NCBI GenBank assembly: GCA_964528735.1
Contig: CAZGUV010000001.1
Coordinates: forward strand, 29,473-93,472
DNA from: CAYNND01 sp964528735
Lineage (GTDB): Bacteria > Patescibacteriota > Minisyncoccia > Phycocordibacterales > UBA2100
Direction of reading: 5' to 3'
DNA length: 64,000 bases
Position numbers and translations under genes: made by a program. This document shows positions 54,294-63,147 of this stretch, in pieces. Position 1 is the stretch's first letter. Every line of letters starts with the position of its first letter. The notes below the pieces were generated by a model. It saw only the letters and a program-made list of their open reading frames with translations. It was not told the DNA's origin and did not search any database.

Positions 54294-54854
54294 ATGTATC
54301 CATTTAAGCATTTACAGGATAAGGCAAAAGAGGCTGAAGAGTGGCTGATTGCAGAACTAAAAGGTGTGCGCACTGGTCGTGCNNNNNNNNNNGCAACCCC
54401 GACACTTCTTGATGGTGTCCGTGCTGAGGTGTATGGCTCACGAATGCCCTTGAATCAGGTCGCTACTATTGGAACAGAAGATCCACGAACATTGAGAGTC
54501 ATGCCATTCGATAAGAACACACTCAAAGATATTGAACGAGCGATATCGCAAGCAGATTTAGGAGTTGGTACTGCAGCTGACGATAGGGGTATTAGAGTTA
54601 TCTTTCCTGAACTTACGTCTGACAGACGAGTACAGCTCATGAAAATCGCAAAGACTCGTATGGAAGATGCGCGTGTGCGTATGCGTGGTATTCGTGATGA
54701 GGTCTGGAGTGACATCCAAAAGCAAGAACGAGATGGACTCATCAGTGAAGATGTAAAGTTTAAGGCAAAAGAGCAGATGGAAAAAATCGTCTCTGATACA
54801 CATAAAAAGTTTGAGGAGTTACTCAAGAAGAAGGAGGCAGAGATTGAAAGCTAA
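54294..54854 (+). CDS. frr: Ribosome recycling factor (interrupted by a run of N)
   Basis: Splits post-termination ribosomes with EF-G. The ATG at 54294 has TACACT exactly 6 nt upstream; an in-frame GTG at 54288 is less likely. Motifs: KGVRTGR before the N, ATPTLLDGVRAEVYG after it, and RVMPFDKNTLKDIERAI. Ten N at 54383-54392 add four residues. Deleting the N and one of two copies of GC (12 nt) gives GRATPTLLDGV, matching E. coli GRASPSLLDGI in length. Confidence 0.95.
   Translation: MYPFKHLQDKAKEAEEWLIAELKGVRTGRXXXXATPTLLDGVRAEVYGSRMPLNQVATIGTEDPRTLRVMPFDKNTLKDIERAISQADLGVGTAADDRGIRVIFPELTSDRRVQLMKIAKTRMEDARVRMRGIRDEVWSDIQKQERDGLISEDVKFKAKEQMEKIVSDTHKKFEELLKKKEAEIES
54383..54392. other. Scaffold gap (10 N) inside frr, probably false
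   Basis: The flanks share GC. Removing 12 nt restores the exact family sequence and keeps the frame. Confidence 0.75.
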
Positions 54855-54863
54855 TATATACCC

Positions 54864-55967
54864 ATGGCTGTCTTACTTTTTCTTCTTATTCTCATCGTGC
54901 TCGTTATTGTGCACGAGCTCGGTCATTTCGTTGTAGCAAAATTGTTCGGAGTTAAGGTTGAGGAGTTTGGCGTGGGTTACCCACCGCGCGCATTTACGTT
55001 TGGGCGATGGAATGGCACCGAGTATACCCTTAACTGGATTCCATTCGGAGGCTTTGTGCGTCTCCTCGGTGAAGATAGTGCGCAATCTGTGACAGGACCA
55101 GACAAGAAAAAGGCTTTTATATATAGTGTGTGGTGGAAAAAAGCGCTCATCTTAATAGCGGGCGTAGTCTGCAACGTGATTCTTGCATTCGTGCTCTTTA
55201 CTCTTGCTGCATCGTACGGTGCTCCGATTGCAGTCGATGAGACAAGTCCTCTGAAAGACAAAGCTCGGCTCATCATAACGAATGTATATGATGGTACACC
55301 AGCTGCAGATGCCGGTTTCGTAGCGGGAGATATTATTGTGAGCACAAAAACTGCAAAGGACACACTTGAGAATCTCACCCCGAGCGGATTTTCTGACTAC
55401 ACAGGGGGAAGAGGAGGAAAGGAAATGCAGGTAGTCGTGCAGCGATCAGGTGTCGAGCAAACGATTGATGTGATACCTGCGCAAGGGATACTTGAGGGCA
55501 AGATTAGTACACCAGCAATCGGTGTGAGTCTTGGTTTTGTACTTCAGGACGAAGCACCAATACTTGATGTCTTGCCGATTGGTCTGAGAGAAACAAAGGA
55601 CTGGCTCATCGAAGTTACTCTTGGGCTCTGGAATCTCTTTACAGGTATATTTACCGGGACTTCACAAATCAGCGATGTCTCTGGTCCGGTAGGTATCGCA
55701 GTGCATGTAGGGGAATGGTATAAACTCGGCGTAGCACATCTTTTCTATTTTATTGCAATCATCTCGATTAACCTTGCGGTCATTAACATGATTCCAATAC
55801 CTGCCCTTGACGGAGGTCGCCTCTTTTTTGTGTTGATTGAAGCGGTGATACGTCGTCGGATTCCTGATATTGTAGGAAATTCACTCAATACTGTTGGCTT
55901 TCTTGCGCTCATAGCGCTTATGCTTATTGTGACATATAACGACGTCGTGCGTCTTGTGCAAAGCTAG
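54864..55967 (+). CDS. rseP: Site-2 protease, M50 family RIP metalloprotease
   Basis: 367 aa membrane protease. HELGH zinc site in helix 1 (about 18-22), a PDZ domain in the middle (NVYDGTPAADAGFVAGDIIV), and the second metal motif MIPIPALDGGRLFF. Cleaves membrane-bound regulators such as anti-sigma factors; no partner is visible nearby. Nine nt after frr. Confidence 0.94.
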   Translation: MAVLLFLLILIVLVIVHELGHFVVAKLFGVKVEEFGVGYPPRAFTFGRWNGTEYTLNWIPFGGFVRLLGEDSAQSVTGPDKKKAFIYSVWWKKALILIAGVVCNVILAFVLFTLAASYGAPIAVDETSPLKDKARLIITNVYDGTPAADAGFVAGDIIVSTKTAKDTLENLTPSGFSDYTGGRGGKEMQVVVQRSGVEQTIDVIPAQGILEGKISTPAIGVSLGFVLQDEAPILDVLPIGLRETKDWLIEVTLGLWNLFTGIFTGTSQISDVSGPVGIAVHVGEWYKLGVAHLFYFIAIISINLAVINMIPIPALDGGRLFFVLIEAVIRRRIPDIVGNSLNTVGFLALIALMLIVTYNDVVRLVQS

Positions 55968-56683
55968 TCTTTAAATAGACCTTGTGGCTTCTTTCTTGTA
56001 AGTACGTGAGATATCTTTTGTTCACCAAGAGGGACGTCCTGAGTGCGAGATTCTTCATCGAGTAGTTCGTAGACGAAGTCTCTATCGTAATACCAGTTCA
56101 CTGCAAGCACGATAAGCATCATGAGAATTGCTCCAAGACCAGCAGCGGTCATATCCTTTTGCGCATCCCAGATGTCGTTTTGCGTTGCAAGGAAGAGTGC
56201 AGTGCTTGTTTCACCCAAGTATGCCATTGCAAGCCATTCAAATATCTCGTAGCAGGCAGAAAATGCAAAAGTAATATCAACGGGAATATAGTACCCCCAG
56301 AGTCCTCGTGCTCGCGCTATTCGTATAAATGCCTCTCGCATAGGGTAAGCGAGAAGGAAGCCAAACGAAAAATGTACAAATCGATCGTACATGTTGCGGT
56401 CTGTGTTGAGCAAGTGTGCTATCCAGTCACCAATAGGTGTCTCTACGTAAGTGTAGTGAGCACCGATTAGGTGCAGGCTCAAATAGAGCGCAATCAAGGT
56501 GTACGAAATATTTGAGAGCCTGAAATATCTCCCAATCAAAAACAAAAGTGGAACAAACACGAGTACCAAAATATTTTCGAGAAGCCAAATACCACGAGAT
56601 GCAGGTTCGTATGCTGACCAGCACCATACACTAAATACAACACATGCAAGAAAGAGCTGGTAACGGGTTAATCCGTACGACAT
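55964..56683 (-). CDS. YjdF-type (DUF2238) membrane protein
   Basis: 239 aa, about six helices, with the DUF2238 hallmarks HLIGAHYTYVE, RNMYDRFVHFSFGF and LATQNDIWDAQKDMTAAGLGA. Function not established. Minus-strand TACGCT (56690-56695) with TGC before it lies exactly 6 nt upstream of the ATG. It and cassette C separate rseP from proS. Confidence 0.85.
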   Translation of the reverse strand: MSYGLTRYQLFLACVVFSVWCWSAYEPASRGIWLLENILVLVFVPLLFLIGRYFRLSNISYTLIALYLSLHLIGAHYTYVETPIGDWIAHLLNTDRNMYDRFVHFSFGFLLAYPMREAFIRIARARGLWGYYIPVDITFAFSACYEIFEWLAMAYLGETSTALFLATQNDIWDAQKDMTAAGLGAILMMLIVLAVNWYYDRDFVYELLDEESRTQDVPLGEQKISHVLTRKKPQGLFKD

Positions 56684-56915
56684 TGAAGAAGCGTAGCAGA
56701 CAATGGTTCTACACGATAGGGAGCAGGTATTGACGGCATACTAGATATATTTCGAAAGCAGATTGATGAGCAAAACTTGTTGACTGTGTACAGTAGCCAT
56801 GTAATCGTATACCTGCGGATGAGGGTAACACCTCTGAAGTCATCTGGTAGAACCAGGTGAATTTCCGAAACGTCTCTGGCAACAGGGACACCGAAAGCAA
56901 CGGAAGGAATATCCA
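56684..56915 (+). other. Intergenic leader region of cassette C
   Basis: No gene seen. Contains TTGACT (56780-56785) with a poor -10 16 nt on, and small hairpins GAGG/CCTC and CTGGT/ACCAG (56844-56856). It ends in a strong Shine-Dalgarno GGAAGGAA before the cassette C start. Confidence 0.4.
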
Positions 56916-57092
56916 ATGCAGACTGGAACGCACAAGCAGCAGCATGGCGCCCGTCACGGCAAGACCAAGACCGCCGGCACCGTCGAGACCCGCTCGTTCG
57001 ACGCCGCCGCCGGAACCGTCCTCACCGCCGCGATGACCGCCTCCGCCGCTCGCTCGACGCACCAGTTCGGCACGGCTCAGCTCGACCGCTGA
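56916..57092 (+). CDS. Small hydrophilic protein, 58 aa (GC-rich cassette C)
   Basis: An ORF of 58 codons with almost every third position G or C, very unlike the AT-leaning genes around it. Shine-Dalgarno GGAAGGAA lies 7 nt before the ATG, and a terminator follows at 57136-57180. Ala/Thr/His/Arg-rich with no recognised domain. The third and most GC-rich of three such cassettes (48314-57180). Probable recent acquisition or a special expression class. A longer minus-strand ORF here is judged a shadow. Confidence 0.6.
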   Translation: MQTGTHKQQHGARHGKTKTAGTVETRSFDAAAGTVLTAAMTASAARSTHQFGTAQLDR

Positions 57093-57135
57093 CGTCGGCC
57101 TCGGATTCACTCGGGTAAGCTGTAGAAAGGCAGCT

Positions 57136-57180
57136 CGGTCGGCGTCCCTCTTGGACCCGACCGTTTTCTTTTGTTTTTTT
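57136..57180 (+). terminator. Terminator of cassette C
   Basis: CGGTCGG-C-GTCC / GGAC-CCGACCG stem followed by a long T-rich run. Confidence 0.85.
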
Positions 57181-57199
57181 ATGCAAACAGCGCTATACT
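57171..57199 (+). promoter_or_regulatory. Promoter TTGTTT-17-TATACT for proS
   Basis: The -35 lies in the T tail of the cassette C terminator. The -10 is 9 nt before the ATG at 57209. Confidence 0.55.
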
Positions 57200-57208
57200 C
57201 TGCGGATT

Positions 57209-58465
57209 ATGCGACAATCTCATTTATTTACGAAAACACGAAAAGAAGTTCCTGCTGATGAGACTTCAAAAAATGCACAACTCCTCTTGCGTGCTGGCTA
57301 TGTATACAAAGAAATGGCGGGTGTGTATGCGCTACTTCCGCTCGGACTTAAGGTCTTCAATAACATCATAAGCATCATACGAGATGAGATGAACAAGATT
57401 GGTGGGCAAGAGGTGACTCTCACTGCGCTTCAGAGCCCAGAGACATGGACTGCAACAGGACGTTTTGATGATGAAGCTGTCGATGTGTGGTTTAAGACAA
57501 AACTGAAAGGGGGTACTGAGCTTGGTCTTGCACCAACACACGAAGAGCCACTCACAAAACTCATGACAACCTATGTGAATTCATACAAAGATCTCCCACG
57601 ATACGTATACCAATTTCAGACAAAATTCAGAAACGAACTTCGTGCAAAAAGTGGCATCATGCGAACACGAGAATTTGTGATGAAAGACATGTATTCGTTC
57701 AATACCGATGAAGCAAGTTTCAGAGAGTTTTACGAGGCTTCAGCGCGTGCGTACATGAATGTATTTGCTCGTGCAGGACTTGGTGCTGTTACGTACCGTA
57801 CGTTTGCAAGTGGTGGCTCATTCTCTAAATTTTCAGATGAATTTCAGACTGTCTGCGATGCTGGTGAAGATATAATCTATGTGGATGAATCAAAGCATAT
57901 TGCTGTAAACAAAGAGGTCTATACTGATGAAGTGTTGAACGAGCTGCACCTTTCAAAGGAGACTCTTGTTGAAAAAAAGTCTATCGAAGTTGGTAACATT
58001 TTCCCACTCGGCACTCGTTTTTCTGATGCACTCGGTCTTGTGTATAAGAATGCTGACGGAAAACCTGTACCAGTTGTAATGGGTTCATACGGCATCGGCC
58101 CTGCTCGACTTATGGGTACTATCGTAGAAGTACTTTCTGACGATAAGGGAATTGTATGGCCCTATGAAGTCGCTCCATTTAAGGCACACCTCGTTCTTAT
58201 CGATGGCAAGGACGAAAACATCAGAAAAGATGCTGATGCGCTCTACGATGTGCTTCAAAAGCAAGGAATTGAAGTGCTCTATGATGACAGAGCAGATGTA
58301 AGTGCTGGTGAGAAGTTTAAGGACGCAGACCTGCTTGGTATGCCATGGAGAATAGTTATTTCTGCACGTACAGTTGCTGCAGGACAACTTGAATGCGTAA
58401 AGCGTTCAACAGGAGAAACATTTGCAGTCAATGAATCAGACTTGGTTAAAACAATCTCAGCATGA
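57209..58465 (+). CDS. proS: Prolyl-tRNA synthetase, short bacterial form
   Basis: 418 aa class II synthetase. Motif 1 region VYALLPLGLKVFNNI, motif 2 KFRNELRAKSGIMRTREFVMKD, motif 3 GSYGIGPARLMG, and an anticodon-binding C-terminal domain. The large YbaK-like editing insert of most bacterial ProRS is missing (only a short insert near DEFQTVCDAGEDI). Its stop overlaps the next start (ATGA). Confidence 0.95.
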   Translation: MRQSHLFTKTRKEVPADETSKNAQLLLRAGYVYKEMAGVYALLPLGLKVFNNIISIIRDEMNKIGGQEVTLTALQSPETWTATGRFDDEAVDVWFKTKLKGGTELGLAPTHEEPLTKLMTTYVNSYKDLPRYVYQFQTKFRNELRAKSGIMRTREFVMKDMYSFNTDEASFREFYEASARAYMNVFARAGLGAVTYRTFASGGSFSKFSDEFQTVCDAGEDIIYVDESKHIAVNKEVYTDEVLNELHLSKETLVEKKSIEVGNIFPLGTRFSDALGLVYKNADGKPVPVVMGSYGIGPARLMGTIVEVLSDDKGIVWPYEVAPFKAHLVLIDGKDENIRKDADALYDVLQKQGIEVLYDDRADVSAGEKFKDADLLGMPWRIVISARTVAAGQLECVKRSTGETFAVNESDLVKTISA

Positions 58466-59544
58466 CAAAACGAAGACATTCAATAAAAGAAAGACTCATT
58501 TCCTTTTTAGGAGTTTTTTCTGATGACATTGGTATCGACTTGGGCACAGCGAATACGCTCGTATATGTGCGCGGGAAAGGAATCGTTATTAACGAGCCAT
58601 CAATCCTCGCGCTCAATCAAAAGACAGGACAAGTGGTTGCGGTTGGAAAAGAAGCAAAGGAGATGCTCGGAAGAACTCCTGCGCACATAACTGCAATTCG
58701 ACCGCTCGTCGATGGAGTCATTTCTGATTTCGAAGTTGCTGAACAAATGTTGAGTTACCTCATTAAGAAAGCACAGGGAGGAAAGACTGCGCTGTTTGGT
58801 CCGCGAGTGATTGTGGGCGTCCCATCAGGTATTACATCGGTAGAAGTCCGTGCAGTGCGTGATGCTGCCTACAATGCGGGAGCACGAGACGTACATATTG
58901 TAGAAGAGCCTATGGCAGCAGCGATAGGCATCGGCTTACCAGTGAACGAACCGACTGGTTCTATGGTAGTTGATATTGGTGGAGGCACGACTGATATCGG
59001 AGTTGCGTCACTGGGCGGTCTCGTGAATGCACGCAATGTCAAAATCGCTGGTGACAGATTCAACAGTGATATTGTTTCATATATACGAAGTGAATTTAAA
59101 ATTTTGATAGGAGACAAATCCGCAGAAGACTTGAAAATTGCTGTCGGTTCCGCACTTCCTAGTAATGAAGGTATAGAGTCTGTCGTTCGCGGTCGTGACC
59201 TTGTCACTGGGTTGCCTCGAGAAATTGTTGTGACTGATAGTGATATCCGTGAGGCTATCGCACACTCAATCGAGCAGCTCGTCGATTCGATAAAAGAAGT
59301 TCTTGAAACTACTCCACCTGAAGTCGTTTCTGATATATTAAAGCGAGGTATCTATCTCGCGGGTGGTGGCGCACTTATCCGTGAATTACCGCGACTCCTC
59401 CAGGAAGAGTTGGGTGTACCGGTACATGTTGCAGATGATCCACTCACTGCGGTTGTGCGAGGTACCGGAAAGATGCTCGACGACACTACCGTTTACAAGG
59501 AAGCGTTTATACACGACGATGATGCAGTATCGCCGAAATCGTAA
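58462..59544 (+). CDS. mreB: MreB rod-shape protein (copy 2)
   Basis: 360 aa. IGIDLGTANTLVYVRGKG, VDIGGGTTDIGVAS and LAGGGALIRELPRLL are classical MreB motifs. Slightly longer N-terminus (KERLISFLG) than copy 1 and the expected GVFSDDIGIDLG start. First gene of the shape cluster mreB-mreC-mreD position-PBP2. Overlaps proS by 4 nt. Confidence 0.95.
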   Translation: MTKRRHSIKERLISFLGVFSDDIGIDLGTANTLVYVRGKGIVINEPSILALNQKTGQVVAVGKEAKEMLGRTPAHITAIRPLVDGVISDFEVAEQMLSYLIKKAQGGKTALFGPRVIVGVPSGITSVEVRAVRDAAYNAGARDVHIVEEPMAAAIGIGLPVNEPTGSMVVDIGGGTTDIGVASLGGLVNARNVKIAGDRFNSDIVSYIRSEFKILIGDKSAEDLKIAVGSALPSNEGIESVVRGRDLVTGLPREIVVTDSDIREAIAHSIEQLVDSIKEVLETTPPEVVSDILKRGIYLAGGGALIRELPRLLQEELGVPVHVADDPLTAVVRGTGKMLDDTTVYKEAFIHDDDAVSPKS

Positions 59545-60397
59545 TACACATAGAAAGGGAACAGTACGAATTATTTCGTATGCATGTATTGCTGTACTTG
59601 TTGTTACGCTTGATTGGCTTGCTGGATCACCACTGCAAGCGTATGTGCGTTCGTTGAGCACGCCGGCGATTGCCGTAGTTCATCATGCGACAACGCAAAA
59701 GATTACTGCATATTTTTCGTCAAAAGATGCCTTGCGACGTGAGAATGAAGAACTAAAATCAAAACTGGCAACCATAGAACAAACAAACCGTACGCTCGGA
59801 GTGCTCGAGAATGACAGCAAGCGATTTTGTGCTATACAAGCGCCTGTCGAAATAAAGTCTGGGGAAGGAGTTGAGCCGATACCGTCAGTAGATCGAAAAG
59901 CAGGCGCTTCTCTTGGTGTTGATGTGCGGAAGAAGACGATTGCATCGGGGCGTGTTATCGCGTATGAACGTGTTCTCTTCGGGACGCTTCTTGTAGAGTT
60001 TATTGATGAAAGGCGCCCACAAGTAGGTGACTATGTGCTCGATGATGCAGGGAATCCACTCGGTACTGTCGAGGTAGTGTTTGAACATGATGCGCGAGTG
60101 AAGCTTCTCACCATGGTTTCGAGTACGCATGAAGTCAAGATTGGTAAAACAGTCGTTCAAGCGCATGGAAGAATGAGTAATACATTCTTGTTGTTCGTAC
60201 CTCAGGAAAGTGAAATTACAGTCGGCGACAGTGTCGTGCTTTCGTACTTACAGTTACCCCTCGGCGAGGTGGTCTCTTTCGAGCGTTCTCCTGCTGATGC
60301 GCAAGTTCTGGTTTTTGTACGGCCGTATGCACGTCCGTATGAGACCCAATTTGTTTCATTTATACCAGGTCCACGGAGTAATGAAATCCATGAATAA
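59519..60397 (+). CDS. mreC: MreC rod-shape protein
   Basis: About 292 aa. One N-terminal membrane helix, a coiled coil (SSKDALRRENEELKSKLATI), then the beta-rich periplasmic-type core (GRVIAYERVLFGTLLVEF, VGDYVLDDAGNPLGTV). ATG at 59519 or 59522 overlaps mreB by about 25 nt. Links MreB filaments to PBP2. Confidence 0.88.
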   Translation: MMQYRRNRNTHRKGTVRIISYACIAVLVVTLDWLAGSPLQAYVRSLSTPAIAVVHHATTQKITAYFSSKDALRRENEELKSKLATIEQTNRTLGVLENDSKRFCAIQAPVEIKSGEGVEPIPSVDRKAGASLGVDVRKKTIASGRVIAYERVLFGTLLVEFIDERRPQVGDYVLDDAGNPLGTVEVVFEHDARVKLLTMVSSTHEVKIGKTVVQAHGRMSNTFLLFVPQESEITVGDSVVLSYLQLPLGEVVSFERSPADAQVLVFVRPYARPYETQFVSFIPGPRSNEIHE

Positions 60398-60635
60398 ATT
60401 TCTCTATTATAGTGGCACCGTTCTCCTTGCTGCATGCGGATTGCTCTGGACTTCACTCGTTGTATCACTGGTACTCGCGTTTCGCTTTGAGATGTATACA
60501 CTTCCTTTTGTTGTCGTCACGCTTGGTATGTGGCTGTTCGGAACGCTCGAGTATCTACTCCTATCATATATTCTTCTCGTAGCTCTGCTGTATCTTATAG
60601 TCAGAATCCGTATCTATTTCCGTTTTGCGATATAG
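60381..60635 (+). CDS. Short membrane protein in the MreD position
   Basis: 84 aa (or 81 from the ATG at 60390), two to three hydrophobic helices. It sits where mreD lies in mreBCD-mrdA clusters but is about half the normal 160-aa MreD, and I cannot recognise MreD motifs. May be a reduced MreD or an unrelated small partner. Overlaps mreC by 17 nt. Confidence 0.65.
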   Translation: MKSMNKFLYYSGTVLLAACGLLWTSLVVSLVLAFRFEMYTLPFVVVTLGMWLFGTLEYLLLSYILLVALLYLIVRIRIYFRFAI

Positions 60636-60674
60636 CTCTTTCACTCGTGCATGCTCTGATGTACACTCGTACAA

Positions 60675-62591
60675 ATGAACCAGTTTTTCAGACGAAAACG
60701 GATGTCGAAAATACTTCGAGACCGCGATGTGTTGGATACTGATGCTGCGTTTACCGACTCAATTAACCTCCCAGGATTTGATCGTGCACAGCTTGAGGGA
60801 AGAGTTGTCCGACCGCTCGTCAAAAGCGAAGTGTTTGTGCTCGCGACGATTTTTAGTCTTTTCGCGTGTGTCGCCTTGTACAAATCATTTTCTGTACAAG
60901 TGGTCTATGGTGAAGAGTATCGAAAGCAATCTGAAGCAAATAGACTCGCATTTACAACTATTTTCGCTGAGCGAGGCATTATTGAAGATAGGTTTGGCAG
61001 AAAGCTCGCATGGAATATTCCGAACAGAGACAGTAACGACGAGGAGTTGCTCTTTCCTGAACGACGTTACCACAAATCTCCAGCATTTTCTCATGTGCTC
61101 GGTTATGTTGAGTACCCAAAGAAGGACAAAAGTGGCAATTGGTGGAGAGATACCTATATACCAAAAGGTGGAATTGAGCTTGTCGAGAATGAGCGATTGA
61201 GTGGTAAGAATGGAAAGTACATCATAGAAGTTGATGCGCGTGGTAAGCGTGCATCGGGTGCGATGATTGATCCACCGCAAGATGGTAATACCGTAAAGCT
61301 TACACTCGACGCTGACATCAATGAGTTACTGTACACGACAATAAAGAACGGCATCGAACGCTCTCGTTTTCGAGGCGGTGCCTCGGTGATTATGGATGTG
61401 GAGACAGGGGAGATTGTCGCGATGACAAGCTATCCATCGTATGACCTCAATGCATTCGTTTTGAAAGAAGACCAAGAACTTATCCAGAGTTACCTGAGTG
61501 ACCCGCGCTCAGTGCTCATGAATCGCGTCATGCAAGGAGCGTATGCTCCAGGCTCGATAGTGAAGCCGTACATGGCAATCGCAGCGCTTGAGGAGGGGGT
61601 CGTCACTCCTTCGTGGGGTATTGTAAGTACGGGCTCAATCAGTATTCCAAACCCGTACAATCCATCAAAGCCTTCTATATTTCGAGACTGGAAGGCACAT
61701 GGCTTTGTAGATATGGTAAGCGCAATTGGTGTGTCTTCTGACGTATATTTTTATGCGGTTGGTGGTGGCTACAAGGACCAGCGAGGAATGGGTATCCGTG
61801 CGATTGATGAATGGGGTAAAAACTTTGGATTTGGGGAACTTACCGGCATAGATTTTCCTAACGAATCATCAGGTCAAATCCCTACACCGGAGTGGAAGGA
61901 GCAAACATTTCCAGATGAGGCACGGTGGACAATCGGAAATACATATCACGCATCAATCGGACAGTATGGTTGGCTCGCTACGCCACTGCAAGCAGTGCGG
62001 TACACCGCAGCGGTCGCAAGCTTCGGAGCACTTAACACACCTCGGTTGGTGATGACCACACCGATGCACTCAATCACCATTGACGCTGCGCGCAAAAGTT
62101 TTGAAGTTGCCCAGCAAGGTATGAGGTATTCAGCAACTGCAGGTACTGCAAAGTCTCTCCACATGCAAGGACTCGATTTGGCAGCGAAAACAGGAACAGC
62201 GCAGGTTGGTTCGCATAACGAAAAGATGCACTCATGGGTAGTAGGTTTTTGGCCAGCAAAAAAACCAAAATTTGCATTTGCAACAATGTATGAAAACGGC
62301 AAGGCAGAAACACTCGTCGGTGCAGCACCATCCATGCGTCCATTCTTTGAAAAGTTGATTCGTGAGCGATCGCCATACATTGAAGGACGATACCCAACAC
62401 AAGAAGAGATTGATGAGAAGAGTAAGCCAAAAGTGGAAAAGGATATTCAAGTCGAAGAAGTGCATGAAGTACCACCACCAACAACAGACACTCCAGTAGA
62501 ACAAGAAGAGCTCCACATACAGCCAATAGAGATACCAACTGAAGGGTTCACAACCGAGTCAGAAAACACGGGTGAGCAGCCTACCCAGTAA
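60675..62591 (+). CDS. mrdA: Penicillin-binding protein 2 (transpeptidase)
   Basis: 638 aa class B PBP. One N-terminal helix (about 50-70), the dimer domain (FAERGIIEDRFGRKLAWN), then the transpeptidase with SxxK as APGSIVKPY, SxD as GVSSDVYFYAVG, and KTG as LAAKTGTAQVG. A long acidic, Pro/Glu/Thr-rich tail (about 575-638) is unusual. TACACT lies 7 nt before the ATG. Works with MreB/C in side-wall growth. Confidence 0.95.
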   Translation: MNQFFRRKRMSKILRDRDVLDTDAAFTDSINLPGFDRAQLEGRVVRPLVKSEVFVLATIFSLFACVALYKSFSVQVVYGEEYRKQSEANRLAFTTIFAERGIIEDRFGRKLAWNIPNRDSNDEELLFPERRYHKSPAFSHVLGYVEYPKKDKSGNWWRDTYIPKGGIELVENERLSGKNGKYIIEVDARGKRASGAMIDPPQDGNTVKLTLDADINELLYTTIKNGIERSRFRGGASVIMDVETGEIVAMTSYPSYDLNAFVLKEDQELIQSYLSDPRSVLMNRVMQGAYAPGSIVKPYMAIAALEEGVVTPSWGIVSTGSISIPNPYNPSKPSIFRDWKAHGFVDMVSAIGVSSDVYFYAVGGGYKDQRGMGIRAIDEWGKNFGFGELTGIDFPNESSGQIPTPEWKEQTFPDEARWTIGNTYHASIGQYGWLATPLQAVRYTAAVASFGALNTPRLVMTTPMHSITIDAARKSFEVAQQGMRYSATAGTAKSLHMQGLDLAAKTGTAQVGSHNEKMHSWVVGFWPAKKPKFAFATMYENGKAETLVGAAPSMRPFFEKLIRERSPYIEGRYPTQEEIDEKSKPKVEKDIQVEEVHEVPPPTTDTPVEQEELHIQPIEIPTEGFTTESENTGEQPTQ

Positions 62592-62594
62592 GCT

Positions 62595-62622
62595 TTGACA
62601 TTTCTGGCTCACCATGTACAAT
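62595..62622 (+). promoter_or_regulatory. Promoter TTGACA-16-TACAAT for greA
   Basis: Consensus -35 with good -10 preceded by TG. The -10 ends 9 nt before the ATG at 62632, giving a 2-3 nt leader at most. Confidence 0.75.
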
Positions 62623-62631
62623 CGCTCAACT

Positions 62632-63099
62632 ATGACTCAAAAAGGCGAACAATTGAGCAAGGAAAAATACAAAGAACTCGTTGAGGAGCTTGATTTTCTT
62701 AAGACAACACGACGCAAAGAGGTCGCCGAACAGCTTGAATATGCACGCTCACTTGGCGACTTGTCTGAGAACGCGGAGTACAAGGAGGCTCGAGATAATC
62801 AAGCGGACCTTGAAGACAGAATAAATGAAATCGACGCGATTCTGCAAAATGCAGTTGTTGTGCAAAACCACTCTCACTCAAAAGTATCAGTAGGCTCAAC
62901 AGTAACTCTTTTGAAAAAAGGTTCAAAATCAGAACAAGTATTCCATGTCGTGTCTCCATCAGAAGCAGATGCGCTCCAGGGTAAGATTTCATACGAATCA
63001 CCACTCGGGTCAGCAATGATGAACAAAAAGAAAGGCGATACTTTTGTCTTTGCAGCACCAAAAGGCAAAATTGAGTACTCAATTGAAGAAATTAAATAA
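62632..63099 (+). CDS. greA: Transcription elongation factor GreA
   Basis: 155 aa. N-terminal coiled coil with the acidic tip RSLGDLSENAEYKEARD (catalytic Asp/Glu at the loop), then the FKBP-like C-terminal domain (ISYESPLGSAMMNKKKGD). Rescues backtracked RNA polymerase. Starts at 62632 rather than the in-frame ATG at 62614, which is inside the -10. Confidence 0.95.
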   Translation: MTQKGEQLSKEKYKELVEELDFLKTTRRKEVAEQLEYARSLGDLSENAEYKEARDNQADLEDRINEIDAILQNAVVVQNHSHSKVSVGSTVTLLKKGSKSEQVFHVVSPSEADALQGKISYESPLGSAMMNKKKGDTFVFAAPKGKIEYSIEEIK

Positions 63100-63106
63100 G
63101 GATAAT

Positions 63107-63130
63107 AACGGCAGGAAACTGCCGTTTTTT
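63107..63130 (+). terminator. Rho-independent terminator
   Basis: AACGGCAG / CTGCCGTT with a GAAA loop and T tail, after greA. Confidence 0.92.
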
Positions 63131-63147
63131 AATTTCCGCCTTTGCGG

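Noticed and set aside
56709..57110. 133-aa minus-strand ORF
   Set aside because: Long open frames arise by chance opposite GC-rich DNA. The plus strand has the Shine-Dalgarno and terminator.
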